From assembly GCA_005503215.1 (NCBI GenBank), contig SCNS01000004.1:186001-250000 (forward strand): a stretch of DNA of 64,000 nt. The letters run 5' to 3'. Below the pieces are notes generated by a model. It was given only the letters and a program-made list of their open reading frames with translations. It did not search any database and had not been told where the DNA came from. A program made the translations under genes and the position numbers. Of the stretch, positions 9,828 through 20,277 are shown one piece after another. Origin of the DNA: Sphingomonadaceae bacterium 3R27C6 (GTDB taxonomy: Bacteria > Pseudomonadota > Alphaproteobacteria > Sphingomonadales > Sphingomonadaceae). The first letter of the stretch is position 1. The number at the start of each line of letters is the position of its first letter.

Positions 9828-11059
9828 TTCTTGTTCCAGTTTCGGGTCATCGACACCCGTGCCGCATAGGGGTTCCGCCGGGTCAGCGACAAGAGCAAAC
9901 CCATCCCGATCGACAAAGCGATGAAGGAAGAGCCACCATAGCTGATGAAGGGCAAGGTCATCCCCTTCGACGGGAAGATCTGCGTGTTCACCGCCATGTT
10001 GATCACGGCCTGTCCGCCGAACTGCGCGATCAGGCCCGCGACCGCGAGGATCAGGAAGCTGTCTTCCTCGTCGAGCAGGCGCACGAGGACGCGCACGATG
10101 ATCGCGAGATAGAGCACCGCGATCGCGATGCACGCGATCATCCCGAACTCCTCGCCGATGACCGAGAAGATATAGTCGGTGTGCGCCTCGGGCAGCTGGA
10201 ACTTGGCAAGCCCCGCGCCGGGGCCGGTGCCGATGAGGCCGCCAGCGGTCAGCGTCGCATGCGCCTTGTCGACCTGAAAGCTGTCACCCTCGGCAAAGAG
10301 CCAGATGTTGATGCGCTGTTGCGCGACCGGATAGAAGAAATAGGCGAGCACGAGCCCGACCACCCCAGCGCCGGCAAGCCCGGCAAGGATGCGCATCGAC
10401 AGCCCCGCGACCATCACCAGCACCAGCCAGGTCGCGACGAAGATGACCGTCTGCCCCAGATCGGGCTGGCCCATCAGCAGCAGCGCGATGACGCCGGTGA
10501 GCGCGAGTGCGAGCGGCACGACGGGCAGGCTCTGGTCGTGCAGCCGCAGCGACAACACCCACGCGAGCGACACGGCGAAGAAGGGCTTGAGGAATTCCGA
10601 CGGCTGGAGGCGGAACACCCCGCTGCCGATCCACCGCTGCGCACCGTTCACCGACGTGCCGACGAGCGGCACGAGGAAGAGGAGGACGAGGAAGGCGATC
10701 GTGCCATAGATGGCGAAGCGCCGCGCCTGCGGCTTGGGCAGCATCGATACCATCAACATCACCGGCACGCCGACGATCACCCACATCAGCTGGCGATAGA
10801 AATAATAGAGCGGGTCGAGCGACGCGGTCGAAGTCGACAGTTTCTGCGCCGCGACGGGCGATGCCGCGGCCACGGCGACGAGCCCGACCGCGACGAGGAT
10901 CGACACGAGCAGCAGCAGCACGCGGTCGATTTCCCAGAACCACAGGCCGAGCGGGGTGCGGTCGGCGCGGCTGAGGCGCGGGCCGCGACGTTTCGTCGTG
11001 CGCGTGGCGGCGATCACCGGCCTTTCGGTCGCAGCGTCCATATTGTCCCCCCCGCTCAT
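9824..11059 (-). CDS. ftsW: SEDS peptidoglycan glycosyltransferase FtsW
   Basis: Polytopic inner-membrane enzyme that polymerises lipid II at the septum with FtsI. The 411-residue protein has about ten hydrophobic segments after a roughly 50-residue cytoplasmic N terminus. Family motifs include GAQRWIG, LQPSEFLK, the essential-loop sequence VDKAHATLTAGGLIGTG and the C-terminal LPFISYGGSSFIALSIGMGLLL. ATGA overlaps join it to murD upstream and murG downstream. Confidence 0.97.
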   Translation of the reverse strand: MSGGDNMDAATERPVIAATRTTKRRGPRLSRADRTPLGLWFWEIDRVLLLLVSILVAVGLVAVAAASPVAAQKLSTSTASLDPLYYFYRQLMWVIVGVPVMLMVSMLPKPQARRFAIYGTIAFLVLLFLVPLVGTSVNGAQRWIGSGVFRLQPSEFLKPFFAVSLAWVLSLRLHDQSLPVVPLALALTGVIALLLMGQPDLGQTVIFVATWLVLVMVAGLSMRILAGLAGAGVVGLVLAYFFYPVAQQRINIWLFAEGDSFQVDKAHATLTAGGLIGTGPGAGLAKFQLPEAHTDYIFSVIGEEFGMIACIAIAVLYLAIIVRVLVRLLDEEDSFLILAVAGLIAQFGGQAVINMAVNTQIFPSKGMTLPFISYGGSSFIALSIGMGLLLSLTRRNPYAARVSMTRNWNKK

Positions 11060-12360
11060 GCCCCGAGCGCCTGAACAGCGGCGCGAAACACATCGCCGCG
11101 CTGCTCATAATCCTTGAACTGGTCGAACGACGCGCACGCCGGCGACAGCAGCACGATGTCTCCGGGCTTCGCGGCCGCGGCGGCTTGTTTCACCGCCGTC
11201 GCTATGTCGCCCGACCGTTCGACCGGAATCGCATCGCCGATCTCGGCGGCGAATGGCTCCATCGCCTCGCCGATCAGATAGGCGCGTTTGACATGGCCGA
11301 ACCACGGACAGCACGCCGCGAGCCCGTCGCCCTTGGCCTTGCCGCCCGCAATCCAGTGCAAACGCTGGTCCGGCGCTGGCGGGAAAGCCGCCAGCGCCGG
11401 TGCAGCGGAAGCCGCATTGGTAGCCTTGCTGTCATTGAACCAGCTGACCCCCCCGACTTCGCCGACCAATTCCATACGATGCGGCAGCGACTTGTACGTC
11501 GCAAGGCCGCGTTCGATCTGTTCGTCATTCAGCCCCAGCACGCGGCACACGGCGATCGCGCACACGGCGTTCTGGGCGTTATGCGGCCCCTGCAAAGCGG
11601 GCCAGCGCGCCTGATCGACCGGGTCGACATCCTTGGCCGACACGCGGTGGAGGCGGTGGTTGATGCGGCTCGCGATCATCTTCGACGGATCGTCGTCGAC
11701 CGCGACGATCGCGACCTGATCGCGGTGCTGGAGACCGAACAGCCGCGCCTTCGACGCCGTATAGCCCGCGAAGCCGTCGTAGCGGTCGAGATGATCGGGG
11801 CTGAGGTTGGTGAGCACGGCGATGTCGCACGCAAGGCTGTGCGAAAGGTCGATCTGATAGCTCGACAGTTCGAGCACATAGACCCCGCCCTCGGGGAGCG
11901 GGTCGCGCGAAAGGATCGGCAGGCCGATATTGCCGCCCATCAGCGACGGCACCCCGGCGCTTTCGAGCATATGCTGGATCAGCGCGGTGACGGTCGACTT
12001 GCCGTTGGTGCCGGTGATGCCGACGACCTTGTGCGCGGGCAGCTCATCACGCGCCTCGGCAAAGAGTTCGACATCGCCGATCACCGGGACATGCGCCTCG
12101 CGCGCGTGCACGGCGATCGGGTGGCGGTTCAATGGCACGCCGGGCGACACGACGACGCCCGCAAAACCGATCAGGTCGATCTCGAGCGGATTGCCGATAT
12201 CGGCGCCGAGTGCCATCGCATCGTCGCGCGCTTCCTCGCGGTCGTCCCACGCGGTGACGCCGGCGCCGCTGGCGACGAGCGCCTCGACGGTCGCCAGACC
12301 CGAGCGCGCCAGTCCCAGCACCGCGTAGCGGCGGCCGGCAAAGGCGCGCGAGGAGATCAA
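11056..12360 (-). CDS. murD: UDP-N-acetylmuramoyl-L-alanine--D-glutamate ligase MurD
   Basis: Cytoplasmic ATP-dependent ligase adding D-Glu to UDP-MurNAc-L-Ala. Visible motifs are the N-terminal [11 protein letters not shown], the ATP loop [15 protein letters not shown], the [10 protein letters not shown] stretch and the C-terminal FNDSKATNA. The start appears to be TTG at 12360, forming a TTGA overlap with the mraY stop. There is no in-frame ATG nearby and no ribosome site, so initiation probably depends on coupling to mraY. Length is 434 residues. Confidence 0.96.
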   Translation of the reverse strand: MISSRAFAGRRYAVLGLARSGLATVEALVASGAGVTAWDDREEARDDAMALGADIGNPLEIDLIGFAGVVVSPGVPLNRHPIAVHAREAHVPVIGDVELFAEARDELPAHKVVGITGTNGKSTVTALIQHMLESAGVPSLMGGNIGLPILSRDPLPEGGVYVLELSSYQIDLSHSLACDIAVLTNLSPDHLDRYDGFAGYTASKARLFGLQHRDQVAIVAVDDDPSKMIASRINHRLHRVSAKDVDPVDQARWPALQGPHNAQNAVCAIAVCRVLGLNDEQIERGLATYKSLPHRMELVGEVGGVSWFNDSKATNAASAAPALAAFPPAPDQRLHWIAGGKAKGDGLAACCPWFGHVKRAYLIGEAMEPFAAEIGDAIPVERSGDIATAVKQAAAAAKPGDIVLLSPACASFDQFKDYEQRGDVFRAAVQALGA

Positions 12361-13427
12361 CGGAGTTTCAAGGTCGCGAGCCCTGCGAGCGCGAGGACGA
12401 TCGAGACGATCCAGAAACGGATGACGACGGTGGATTCGGGCCAGCCCAATTGTTCGAAATGATGATGGATCGGCGCCATGCGGAACACGCGCTTGCCGGT
12501 GCGCTTGTACCAGAAGACCTGGATGATCACCGACAGCGCCTCGACCACGAACAGCCCGCCGACGAGCACGAGCACCAGTTCATGCTGCGCCGTGACCGCG
12601 ATCGTCGCGAGCGCGCCGCCGAGCGCGAGGCTGCCGGTATCGCCCATGAACACCGCCGCAGGGGGCGCGTTGAACCACAGGAAGGCGAGGCAGGCGCCGA
12701 TGATCGCCGCGGCAAACACCGCAAGCTCGCCCGCGCCGGGGACGTGCGGGATGCCGAGATAGCCCGCGAACTTCACGTTGCCCGAGAGGTAAACGATGAC
12801 GAGGAAGGTCAGGCTGGCGATGATCACCGGGAACGTCGCAAGCCCGTCGAGCCCGTCGGTCAGGTTCACGGCGTTGCCGAAGCCGACGATCAATATCATC
12901 GCAAAGACATAGTAGAGTGGCCCGAGCGGGATGACGATTCCGCTGAAAAAGGGCAGATAGAGGTCGGTGCCGGTGCGCGAAACGATCAGCAGCACCGCGA
13001 CCGCGGCGATGGCAAATTCGATCAGCAGCCGCACACGGCCGGGAATCCCGCGATGGCTGGCCTTGGTCACCTTGTCGAAATCATCGAGAAAGCCGACCAC
13101 CGCGAAACCCGCGGTGACGAACAGACAGGCCCAGACGAAGCGGTTCGAAAGGTCCATCCACAAAAGCGCGGAGATCATCAGCGAAATGAGGATCATCAGC
13201 CCGCCCATCGTCGGCGTGCCCTTTTTGGCGAGGTGGCTTTGCGGGCCGTCGTCGCGGATCGGCTGCCCCTTGCCCTGCCGCATCCGCAGCATCAGGATGA
13301 AGCGCGGGCCGATCCACAGCCCGAGGATCATCGCGGTCGCGACCGCGGCCCCCGAGCGGAAGCTCAGGTAGCGAATGAGGTTGAGAGCCCCCGGAAAGCC
13401 AAGCCATTCCGCCAGCCAATATAGCAT
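12357..13427 (-). CDS. mraY: phospho-N-acetylmuramoyl-pentapeptide-transferase MraY
   Basis: Integral membrane enzyme making lipid I from UDP-MurNAc-pentapeptide and undecaprenyl phosphate. The 356-residue protein has about ten membrane segments and the family motifs [18 protein letters not shown] (catalytic aspartates), [13 protein letters not shown] and the HHHFE motif near the C terminus. The ATG at 13427 shares one base with the murF stop (TGATG). A TTG one codon upstream is open but unlikely to be used. Confidence 0.98.
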   Translation of the reverse strand: MLYWLAEWLGFPGALNLIRYLSFRSGAAVATAMILGLWIGPRFILMLRMRQGKGQPIRDDGPQSHLAKKGTPTMGGLMILISLMISALLWMDLSNRFVWACLFVTAGFAVVGFLDDFDKVTKASHRGIPGRVRLLIEFAIAAVAVLLIVSRTGTDLYLPFFSGIVIPLGPLYYVFAMILIVGFGNAVNLTDGLDGLATFPVIIASLTFLVIVYLSGNVKFAGYLGIPHVPGAGELAVFAAAIIGACLAFLWFNAPPAAVFMGDTGSLALGGALATIAVTAQHELVLVLVGGLFVVEALSVIIQVFWYKRTGKRVFRMAPIHHHFEQLGWPESTVVIRFWIVSIVLALAGLATLKLR

Positions 13428-14803
13428 CAATAGTCCCCGTTGGTCAGCGCCGTCACGACATGCGACAGCCCGACGCTGTTCGACCCTTTGACCAGCACGG
13501 CGTCGCCCGGACGGATCAGGTCCTTCAGCCGCCCTACCGCGGCCGAGTGGGCGGGCACATGCTCGAAATCGATGCGTCCCTCAAGCGCTTTGGCGAGCGG
13601 GGCCATCTCTTCGCCGACAAGCAGGGCGAATTGCACTCCGGCCGCGACGAGCGGAGCCGCGAGACCCGCGTGATACGCCTCGCCGCCCGATCCCAGCTCC
13701 TTCATCGCGCCGAGAATCGCGACCTTGCGGTCAGCGGATTCGGTGCCGAACTGGTCGATCGTCGCGGCCATCGAAGCGGGGTTGGCGTTATAGCTTTCGT
13801 CGATGACGAGGATGTGCCCGCCGGGCACTGCGACGCGGTGGCGCGCGCCGCGCCCCGTGAGGCCGCCCATTTCGGCAAAGGCGAGGCCCGCCGCGGGCAG
13901 GTCGCCGCCGACCGCCTTGACTGCCGCAAGCACGGCGAGCGAATTGGACACCCAATGCGCGCCGGCCTGCGCGATGGTGAAACAGAGCAGCGAATCCTGG
14001 ACCTGCGCGGTGACGAGCGAACCGCCCTTCCCGTCCGAAAGCCAGTCGACCGCGCGCACGTCGGCGCCGTCGCCGAGGCCGAAGCTCACGACGTGGGCGG
14101 CATGTTGTTCGGCCTTGTCACGGAGGCGTGCATAATGCGGGCTATCGAACGGGACGATCGCGGTGCCGCCGGGTTCGAGTCCTTCGAAAATCTCGCCCTT
14201 CGCGTCGGCGATGGCCTCTTCGCTGCTGAAATATTCCATATGCGCCGGCGCGATGGTGGTGACGATGGCGACGTGCGGGCGCACCATGCGCGTCAATTCG
14301 GCAAGCTCGCCCGCATGGTTCATCCCCATTTCGAACACACCGAAATCGGCGGTCGAGGGCATGCGCGCGAGGCTCAATGGCACGCCGACATGGTTGTTGT
14401 AGCTTTTGACCGAGCGGTGCGCCTTGCCGGGACGGAAGCGGTCGAGCGCCGCGAACAACGCTTCCTTCGTTCCCGTCTTGCCCGCCGACCCCGTCACGCC
14501 GATGATCCGGCCATGGCCGCGCGCACGCGATGCGATACCGAGCGCGTTCAGCGCGGCGGCGCTGTCGTCGACGCGGACGTGCGGATGGTCGATCGCGGTT
14601 TCGCAGACGATGCCCACGGCGCCCGCCGCGATCGCCTTGTCGATGAACTTGTGCCCGTCGGTCGCCTCGCCCTTCATCGCGACGAAGAGGTCGCCCTTCG
14701 TCACTTCGCGCGAGTCGAAGGCAACGCCGTGCGCGGTGAAGTCGGCGCTGGCGGTGCCGCCCGTGGCAGCCGCGATGGCGCGCGCGGTCCAGAGCGGGTT
14801 CAT
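13427..14803 (-). CDS. murF: UDP-MurNAc-tripeptide--D-alanyl-D-alanine ligase MurF
   Basis: ATP-dependent ligase that adds D-Ala-D-Ala to complete the pentapeptide. The 458-residue protein shows the N-terminal domain with [17 protein letters not shown], the ATP loop [15 protein letters not shown], the [10 protein letters not shown] motif and the C-terminal [19 protein letters not shown] joins it to murE upstream and TGATG to mraY downstream. Confidence 0.98.
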   Translation of the reverse strand: MNPLWTARAIAAATGGTASADFTAHGVAFDSREVTKGDLFVAMKGEATDGHKFIDKAIAAGAVGIVCETAIDHPHVRVDDSAAALNALGIASRARGHGRIIGVTGSAGKTGTKEALFAALDRFRPGKAHRSVKSYNNHVGVPLSLARMPSTADFGVFEMGMNHAGELAELTRMVRPHVAIVTTIAPAHMEYFSSEEAIADAKGEIFEGLEPGGTAIVPFDSPHYARLRDKAEQHAAHVVSFGLGDGADVRAVDWLSDGKGGSLVTAQVQDSLLCFTIAQAGAHWVSNSLAVLAAVKAVGGDLPAAGLAFAEMGGLTGRGARHRVAVPGGHILVIDESYNANPASMAATIDQFGTESADRKVAILGAMKELGSGGEAYHAGLAAPLVAAGVQFALLVGEEMAPLAKALEGRIDFEHVPAHSAAVGRLKDLIRPGDAVLVKGSNSVGLSHVVTALTNGDY

Positions 14804-16239
14804 GCCGCCACCTCGCGCGCAACGGTCACATCGTCGAAGGGAATGACGCGCATGGCGTCGCCGCGGCCGACAATCTGGCCCTGTTCGTGGCCCTTGCCCG
14901 CGATGCAGACGATATCGTCGGCGCGCGCTTCGGCGATCGCGGCGGCGATCGCGGCGCGGCGGTCGCCGATGACCTGCGCGCCTGGTGCAGTGGCGGCGAT
15001 CGCATCGCGAATGACGGCGGAATCTTCGCCGCGCGGATTGTCGTCGGTGATGATCAGCACGTCGGCCTTAGCTGCGGCAACTTTGCCCATCTCGGGGCGC
15101 TTTGCCTGGTCGCGGTCGCCGCCGGCGCCGAAAACGAGAATCAGGCGGCCGGTTGCGTGCGGGCGCAGCGCGTCGAGCGCGGCCTCGATCGCGTCGGGCG
15201 TATGCGCATAATCGACATAGACGGGCGCGCCGGTCCGCGTGATCGCCGCGCGTTCGAGGCGGCCGCGCACTGGCTGCAGCCGCGCGAGATTGCCGAGCGT
15301 CTGTGCCGCATCGCCGCCGGTCGCGATCACGAGGCCCGCCGACACAAGCGCATTCGCGACCTGATAGGCGCCGATCAGCGGCAGGTTGACCTTTTGCGTG
15401 AGGTCGCCCGCCGCGATGACGAGCGCCTGGCCGAGCTGGGTCGGCTCGCGCGAGACGAGACGGAGCGTTTCGCCCTTCGCACCCACCGTCAGCAGGCGGA
15501 CGCCGCGCGCCGTCACCGCATCGATCACTTCGGCCGAATAGGCGTCGTCAGCCCAGATCACCGCCGCGCCGCCGGGCTCGACGACTTCGGAGAAAAGCCG
15601 CAACTTGGCGGCTAGATAAGCTTCCATCGTGCCATGATAATCAAGATGGTCATGGCTGAGATTGGTGAAGGCGGCCGCCTTCACCGGCAGACCCTCGGTG
15701 CGATACTGGTCGAGACCATGACTCGACGCCTCGAACGCGGCGTGTGTAATGCCTTCGGCAGCGAGACCCGACATGTTCGAAAGGAAGGTGACGATGTCGG
15801 GCGTCGTCAGCCCGGCCGAGGCGCTGTCCATCGATGTCGTGATGCCCAGCGTCCCGATCGACGCGGCGTTGAACCCGGCCATCCGCCACAACTGGCGCGT
15901 CATCTCGACGGTAGAGGTCTTGCCATTCGTCCCCGTCACCGCAACGCAGGTTGCGGGAAAACGGTGGAAAAAGCGTGCGGCGATATGCGCGAAGGCGCGG
16001 CGCGGATTGGCGTCTGCGATATGCACCGCGCCCTCGACCCGCGCTTCAGGCCGCGCGACGATCGCGACGGCGCCCGATTCCACCGCCGCAGCAATGAAAT
16101 CCTCGCCGTTGAACTTTTCGCCGGCGAAGGCGCCAAAGATCGTGCCCGGCGCGACTTTGCGATGATCGATCGCAAGCCCGGTAACGACGGGATCGCTACC
16201 CTCCCGCCCCTGATCGTCGAGCAGAGCGGCGAGACGCAT
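14800..16239 (-). CDS. murE: UDP-MurNAc-L-Ala-D-Glu--meso-DAP ligase MurE
   Basis: ATP-dependent ligase adding the third stem-peptide residue. The 479-residue protein has the ATP loop AVTGTNGKTSTVEMT, the carbamylated-lysine region NLSHDHLDYHGTMEAY, and the specificity motif DDNPRGED near residue 400. A DNPR sequence at this place is the marker of meso-diaminopimelate-adding enzymes, as expected in a Gram-negative. Its ATG shares one base with the ftsI stop (TGATG). Confidence 0.97.
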   Translation of the reverse strand: MRLAALLDDQGREGSDPVVTGLAIDHRKVAPGTIFGAFAGEKFNGEDFIAAAVESGAVAIVARPEARVEGAVHIADANPRRAFAHIAARFFHRFPATCVAVTGTNGKTSTVEMTRQLWRMAGFNAASIGTLGITTSMDSASAGLTTPDIVTFLSNMSGLAAEGITHAAFEASSHGLDQYRTEGLPVKAAAFTNLSHDHLDYHGTMEAYLAAKLRLFSEVVEPGGAAVIWADDAYSAEVIDAVTARGVRLLTVGAKGETLRLVSREPTQLGQALVIAAGDLTQKVNLPLIGAYQVANALVSAGLVIATGGDAAQTLGNLARLQPVRGRLERAAITRTGAPVYVDYAHTPDAIEAALDALRPHATGRLILVFGAGGDRDQAKRPEMGKVAAAKADVLIITDDNPRGEDSAVIRDAIAATAPGAQVIGDRRAAIAAAIAEARADDIVCIAGKGHEQGQIVGRGDAMRVIPFDDVTVAREVAA

Positions 16240-17927
16240 CAGTGCGTTTCCTCGTTTCTCCGCAGCAAGGGGATGAGTTCGGACACATCGACGTCGCGGC
16301 TTTCGTCGGGGAAGACGCCGAGCATCGGCCCCGCGCGGGTCACGACCTTGCGTACCACGGGCGCTGCGGTCCAGCCTGCGGTGCGCTGTCCCGAACTATA
16401 CGCGTTACCCTTCGGCTCGTCGATCATCACGATCACCACATAGCGCGGATTGTCCATCGGGAAAGCCGCCGAAAAGGTCGAGACGAGCGAATGGCGACGA
16501 TAGCCGCCCGCGCCCGGCTTTTCTGCCGAACCGGTCTTGCCGCCGACGCGGAAGCCCGGCGCGTTCGCCTGCTTGCCGGTGCCGTCCGAAACGATCAGGC
16601 GAAGGAGCTGGCGCATCCGCGCGCTGGTCGCCGCCTTGAACACGCGGCGTCCCTGCGGCGGCGCCTTGTCGCCGAGCTTCATCAGCGTCGCGGGACGATA
16701 GATGCCGCCGTTGACGAGCGCGGCATAGGCGCTCGCGAGATGCATCGGGGTCACCGCGATGCCGTGGCCATAGCTGGTCGTCATCGTGGTCACGCGGCCC
16801 CAATCCTTTGGCCACAGCGGGAAAGCGCGTTCCTTGAGGTCGATCTGCGGGCGCTTGTCGAAATCGAGGTTGCGGAAGAGCCGTTCCAGATTCTCCCGCC
16901 CGAGCTCGTCGGCGATACGTGCGGTCGCGATGTTCGAGCTTTCGATCAGCGTCTCGGGCACATTGTACCAGCGGCCGGGGTGGCTGTCGCGGATGCGGAA
17001 GCCAGCGATGGGCAGCGGCGCCGACGCGTCGTAGCGGCGTGCCATACTAGTGATCGTGCCGTCGTCGATGGCGGCAGCGATCGACAGCGGCTTGAAGGTC
17101 GAACCGAGCTCGTAGAGATTATAGGTCACCGCGTTGCGGCGCGTCGCCGGGTCGCTGCCGGTCAGCTTGTTCGGATTGAAGGTTGGCAGCGAGGTCATCG
17201 CCGCGACTTCGCCCGTGTGGACGTCGAGGATGATCCCTGCGCCGCCGATCGCCTCGAGGTTCGCAACCGCCGAGCTCAGCTCGCTTTCAAGCACGCCCTG
17301 CACGCGCGCGTCGATCGACAGCGCGAGCGGCTCGCCGCGCGTCGCCTTGTCGATCAGCCGCTGGTCGAACGCGCCCTCGACGCCGGTGACGCCATGCCCC
17401 TCGGCATTGGTAAAGCCGAGCACATGCGCCGCCAAGGTCAGCTGCGGATAGAGACGTTCCTTTTCGCGCGGGAAATCGAAGCCGACATCGCCGATCGCAT
17501 TCACCGCCGCGACCTGGTCGGGCAGCGCGCGGCGGCGGATATAGGTCGGGCGCGAGCCGCTGACTTTCGCGAGCAGTTCCTCGCGCGGCATGTCGGGGAA
17601 AATCTTGTGCAGCTCGTCGGCGAGATATTGCCGGTTGTTGAGCAGCTTCGACGGAACGACGCGGATCGAATAGCCGTCGATCGTGCGCGCGAGCGGCACG
17701 CCGTTGCGGTCGACGATGTCGGCGCGCGCCGGGACGAAAGCGGTCGCCGCATGGGCGCTCGACGAGGTATCGAACAGCGCGAAATAGAGCAGGCGTACCG
17801 ACACAACGAAAAATGCCGCCATGAACAGCAGCATCAGGATCATCAAACGCTGTTGTGCGGTCAGCAATATCTGCTGCCGCACCCCAGCGGTTCGGACCCT
17901 CGTTGGACGGACGACCAGCGTGTTCAT
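16239..17927 (-). CDS. ftsI: septal peptidoglycan transpeptidase FtsI (PBP3)
   Basis: Class B penicillin-binding protein that crosslinks septal peptidoglycan with FtsW. The 562-residue protein has a basic N terminus, one membrane anchor (about 28-52), a pedestal domain, and the transpeptidase motifs STFK (catalytic serine, about residue 277), SSN (about 330) and KTG (about 463). ATGA links it to the FtsL-like gene upstream. It is somewhat shorter than the E. coli protein, within the range seen in alphaproteobacteria. Confidence 0.97.
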   Translation of the reverse strand: MNTLVVRPTRVRTAGVRQQILLTAQQRLMILMLLFMAAFFVVSVRLLYFALFDTSSSAHAATAFVPARADIVDRNGVPLARTIDGYSIRVVPSKLLNNRQYLADELHKIFPDMPREELLAKVSGSRPTYIRRRALPDQVAAVNAIGDVGFDFPREKERLYPQLTLAAHVLGFTNAEGHGVTGVEGAFDQRLIDKATRGEPLALSIDARVQGVLESELSSAVANLEAIGGAGIILDVHTGEVAAMTSLPTFNPNKLTGSDPATRRNAVTYNLYELGSTFKPLSIAAAIDDGTITSMARRYDASAPLPIAGFRIRDSHPGRWYNVPETLIESSNIATARIADELGRENLERLFRNLDFDKRPQIDLKERAFPLWPKDWGRVTTMTTSYGHGIAVTPMHLASAYAALVNGGIYRPATLMKLGDKAPPQGRRVFKAATSARMRQLLRLIVSDGTGKQANAPGFRVGGKTGSAEKPGAGGYRRHSLVSTFSAAFPMDNPRYVVIVMIDEPKGNAYSSGQRTAGWTAAPVVRKVVTRAGPMLGVFPDESRDVDVSELIPLLRRNEETH

Positions 17928-18538
17928 CGGCCGGGCTTGCCTCCTGCCGCTTCGGCGGCGGCCGCACGCTTGAGGTCGGCGAGCGTCGATTCGGCGAGTA
18001 ACTGGTCCTCGATCATCTTCAGCTGTTCGCGGCGCCGCGTCGGCGCCATCCGCGGCGTCACGTCGCTGCGGATCGCAGTGTCGGCCTGCGCGAGGACGAC
18101 CGGCTTTGCGGCGGCGGGCTTTACCGCTGCCGGCTTGCCGGCGACCGGGCTTTCTTTCGGTGCGCTGACGGCAGGCGTGCCGACGGGCGACACCATCGCC
18201 ATCAACACCGGCGCGACCTCATTGGCACCGCGCGCACGCGGCAGGCGGTCGAGCGATGCAAGCTGGCGCTCGCTCGCCAGATATTGCCCGGCATCGGGCG
18301 CCGAATAGCCGAAGGTATCGGCGTTCCACTGCTCGAGCTGACGCATCGAGGCGCGCACCGCGAGCTCGGATTCAAGGTAGCGGATATTGTCGCGCGTGCG
18401 GTCGATCTGCCGCTCGATGCGCGTCAGTTCGCTGCGCGTCGCCGCGACTTTCAGCGACACGGGATAAAGCATCATCGCGAAGATGAGCACGAGCAGGACC
18501 AGGCCGATCCCCTGGAGCTTGCGGGCCGCCATCAGCAT
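17924..18538 (-). CDS. ftsL: FtsL-like divisome protein
   Basis: Small bitopic protein between rsmH and ftsI, the standard position of ftsL. It has one N-terminal membrane segment (about 10-28) followed by a heptad-like helix (about 32-75) that would form the coiled coil with FtsB. The Pro/Ala/Lys-rich C-terminal half shows no known motif. At 204 residues it is longer than E. coli FtsL. The start at 18538 is set by AAGGAGG about 7 nt upstream, and the gene overlaps the rsmH end by 7 nt. The identification rests on topology and position, since FtsL is poorly conserved in sequence. Confidence 0.8.
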   Translation of the reverse strand: MLMAARKLQGIGLVLLVLIFAMMLYPVSLKVAATRSELTRIERQIDRTRDNIRYLESELAVRASMRQLEQWNADTFGYSAPDAGQYLASERQLASLDRLPRARGANEVAPVLMAMVSPVGTPAVSAPKESPVAGKPAAVKPAAAKPVVLAQADTAIRSDVTPRMAPTRRREQLKMIEDQLLAESTLADLKRAAAAEAAGGKPGR

Positions 18539-19503
18539 GACATTGCCTCCTTCATCGTCGAATGCGCCGGAGCCGAGGTCCGGACCGCACTGCGCAGCGT
18601 TGCCGAACGGGCGCGCGGGTTGCGCGCTTCCTCGGCCTTGCCCGGGCGCACCTTGCGCGCCGGGGTTTCGAAGGTTGCGGCCCGCGCCAGAGGGAGCGGC
18701 GCGGGCCGGTGGCGCGAACCCGCGGCATCGCCACCGCTACGTTCGCGCAGGAAGTTCTTCACGATCCGGTCCTCGGTGCTGTGAAAGCTGACGACGGCGA
18801 GCCGGCCGCCGGGCCGCAGCAGCCGCTCGGCGGCGTCGAGGCCGGCGATCAGCTCGTCGAGCTCGCCATTCACATGGATGCGGATCGCCTGAAAGCTTTT
18901 GGTCGAGGGATCCTTGGGCGCCCCTGGCGGATGGCGCAGCGCCTTGCGGATCACCGTCGCGAGCTCGCCGGTGCGGGTGAGCGGACGTGCCGCGACGATC
19001 GCGCGCGCAACGCGGCGCGACTGGCGTTCGTCGCCATAGTGAAAGAGCACGTCGGCGATTTCGGATTCGTCGGCGCTGTTCAGCCAGTCGGCGGCGCTTT
19101 CACCCTCCTGTGCCATGCGCATGTCGAGCGGGCCGTCCTTCTGGAACGAAAAGCCGCGCTCGCCCTGATCGAGTTGCATCGACGACACGCCGATGTCGAA
19201 GGTGATGCCGTCGACCGCGTCGATCCCGCGCTCGGCGAGCAGCCGATCGATCTCGCTGAAACGGCCGTGGATCAGCGTGAGCTTGCCGCCAGCCTCCTCG
19301 ACCAGCGCCTGCCCTCCAGCAATCGCATCGGGATCGCGATCGCAAGCGATGACGTCGGCCCCCGCGGCGAGCATCGCACGCGTGTAGCCGCCGGCGCCGA
19401 AGGTCGCATCGACGTGGCGTTCACCGGGTTGGATGGCGAGTGCGGCGAGGACTTCTTCACGGAGGACCGGATCGTGGCGGGGGTCGCGCGGAAGGTCGGT
19501 CAC
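18532..19503 (-). CDS. rsmH: 16S rRNA (cytosine1402-N4)-methyltransferase RsmH
   Basis: SAM-dependent methyltransferase (formerly MraW) modifying C1402 of 16S rRNA. Motifs include [13 protein letters not shown], the SAM loop [45 protein letters not shown] and [14 protein letters not shown] chose the GTG at 19503: it makes a GTGA overlap with the mraZ stop and has an AAGGGG ribosome site about 5 nt upstream. Another GTG at 19533 is open but lies within mraZ. The product is about 323 residues. Confidence 0.96.
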   Translation of the reverse strand: MTDLPRDPRHDPVLREEVLAALAIQPGERHVDATFGAGGYTRAMLAAGADVIACDRDPDAIAGGQALVEEAGGKLTLIHGRFSEIDRLLAERGIDAVDGITFDIGVSSMQLDQGERGFSFQKDGPLDMRMAQEGESAADWLNSADESEIADVLFHYGDERQSRRVARAIVAARPLTRTGELATVIRKALRHPPGAPKDPSTKSFQAIRIHVNGELDELIAGLDAAERLLRPGGRLAVVSFHSTEDRIVKNFLRERSGGDAAGSRHRPAPLPLARAATFETPARKVRPGKAEEARNPRARSATLRSAVRTSAPAHSTMKEAMSC

Positions 19504-20000
19504 TTGCGCCCCTTCCCTTTTGTCACGTCCCACGACGCCGCAAGGCGCTGCAGCACCGGGTCAGCCTCGGCGCATTCGGCCAGGGTCGGCAGCCACCAGA
19601 TTTCGAGGCGGCGGCCCGAGCCCACAAAAGCGGTCGCGCCGGCATCGCCGACGCGGTCGCGGTGGATGAAGCTGGGGAGGAAGCGACCGCTGTCGTCGAG
19701 CGTGTAGGGCTCGGTATAGCTGAAGCGCTTCTTGAACTCGGCATCCTCGTCGAAGTCGAGGTTGCGCAGCCGCGCGGTTTCGCGGTCGCGTTCGATCTCG
19801 CCGTTCAACCGGTCATACTGGTCCTGACCATAGGCGACGAGGCACGGCAGCTTTTCGTGGAAACCAACCCAAAGCACGCGCTGGCCGTCCGCAATGAGGG
19901 GCACATTGTTGCGGAACTGAGAGGGGACGGCGATCCGCCCCTTGCCATCGATCGCGGCGAAATTGGTGCCCGCATACTGGCCGGGCGTCACAATCGCCAT
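19500..20000 (-). CDS. mraZ: transcriptional regulator MraZ
   Basis: AbrB-fold DNA-binding regulator, first gene of the dcw cluster. It contains the two MraZ half-repeats: [15 protein letters not shown] (about 17-31) and [15 protein letters not shown] (about 100-114), both showing the DxxGR core that builds the DNA-binding ring. The ATG at 20000 has an AGGGGGG ribosome site about 8 nt upstream. In-frame codons up to 20078 lack a start context. In E. coli MraZ represses its own operon through direct repeats. A candidate operator lies about 120 nt upstream here and is listed separately. Confidence 0.95.
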   Translation of the reverse strand: MAIVTPGQYAGTNFAAIDGKGRIAVPSQFRNNVPLIADGQRVLWVGFHEKLPCLVAYGQDQYDRLNGEIERDRETARLRNLDFDEDAEFKKRFSYTEPYTLDDSGRFLPSFIHRDRVGDAGATAFVGSGRRLEIWWLPTLAECAEADPVLQRLAASWDVTKGKGRK

Positions 20001-20114
20001 CGCTCTGCCCCCCTGTATCGCGCCACCGGGCAAAACTTCCCCGTCCCCGGAATCGCGGGATTCCAGCTGTTTCGGCACGGGTGGAGAATGCCCCTCTCCG
20101 ATTCCTGAGTATCA

Positions 20115-20159
20115 ACTATAGATCGGGGTGGAAAGGGGTAATTTAGGGTAAAATAGGGA
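20115..20159 (-). promoter_or_regulatory. mraZ: mraZ promoter with 10-bp-periodic MraZ-type operator
   Basis: Four pentamers with a GGG core start at 20125, 20135, 20145 and 20155 on the plus strand: GGGGT, GGGGT, AGGGT, AGGGA. Each is separated by exactly 5 nt, i.e. one helical turn per repeat. A TATAGT -10 candidate for mraZ lies at 20120-20115 on the minus strand, and any -35 box would fall inside the second and third repeats. Known MraZ operators are pentamers (TGGGN in E. coli) spaced 5 nt apart, so this layout fits autorepression. The -35 match is weak. Confidence 0.65.
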
Positions 20160-20249
20160 ATCGAACCCCCATTTACCGCAAAAAGCCCTCTGAATTGGGC
20201 AAATACCGGTCCGACGGCGCACGGCGGCACCGCGGGACAGGCTTCGATC

Positions 20250-20264
20250 GGGGTAAATTGGGGC
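20250..20264. promoter_or_regulatory. second GGGG-core repeat pair upstream of mraZ
   Basis: A GGGGT pentamer at 20250-20254 is followed 5 nt later by GGGGC at 20260-20264, the same 10-bp spacing and orientation as the main mraZ repeats about 95 bp away. It could be an auxiliary MraZ site or chance, since only two units are present. The remaining mraZ upstream region (20001-20277) holds no gene. Confidence 0.35.
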
Positions 20265-20277
20265 GGATACGCCCGAC

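Noticed and set aside
16242..18308. Plus-strand frame of nearly 700 codons opposite ftsI and the FtsL-like gene
   Set aside because: GC-rich antisense shadow without family motifs.
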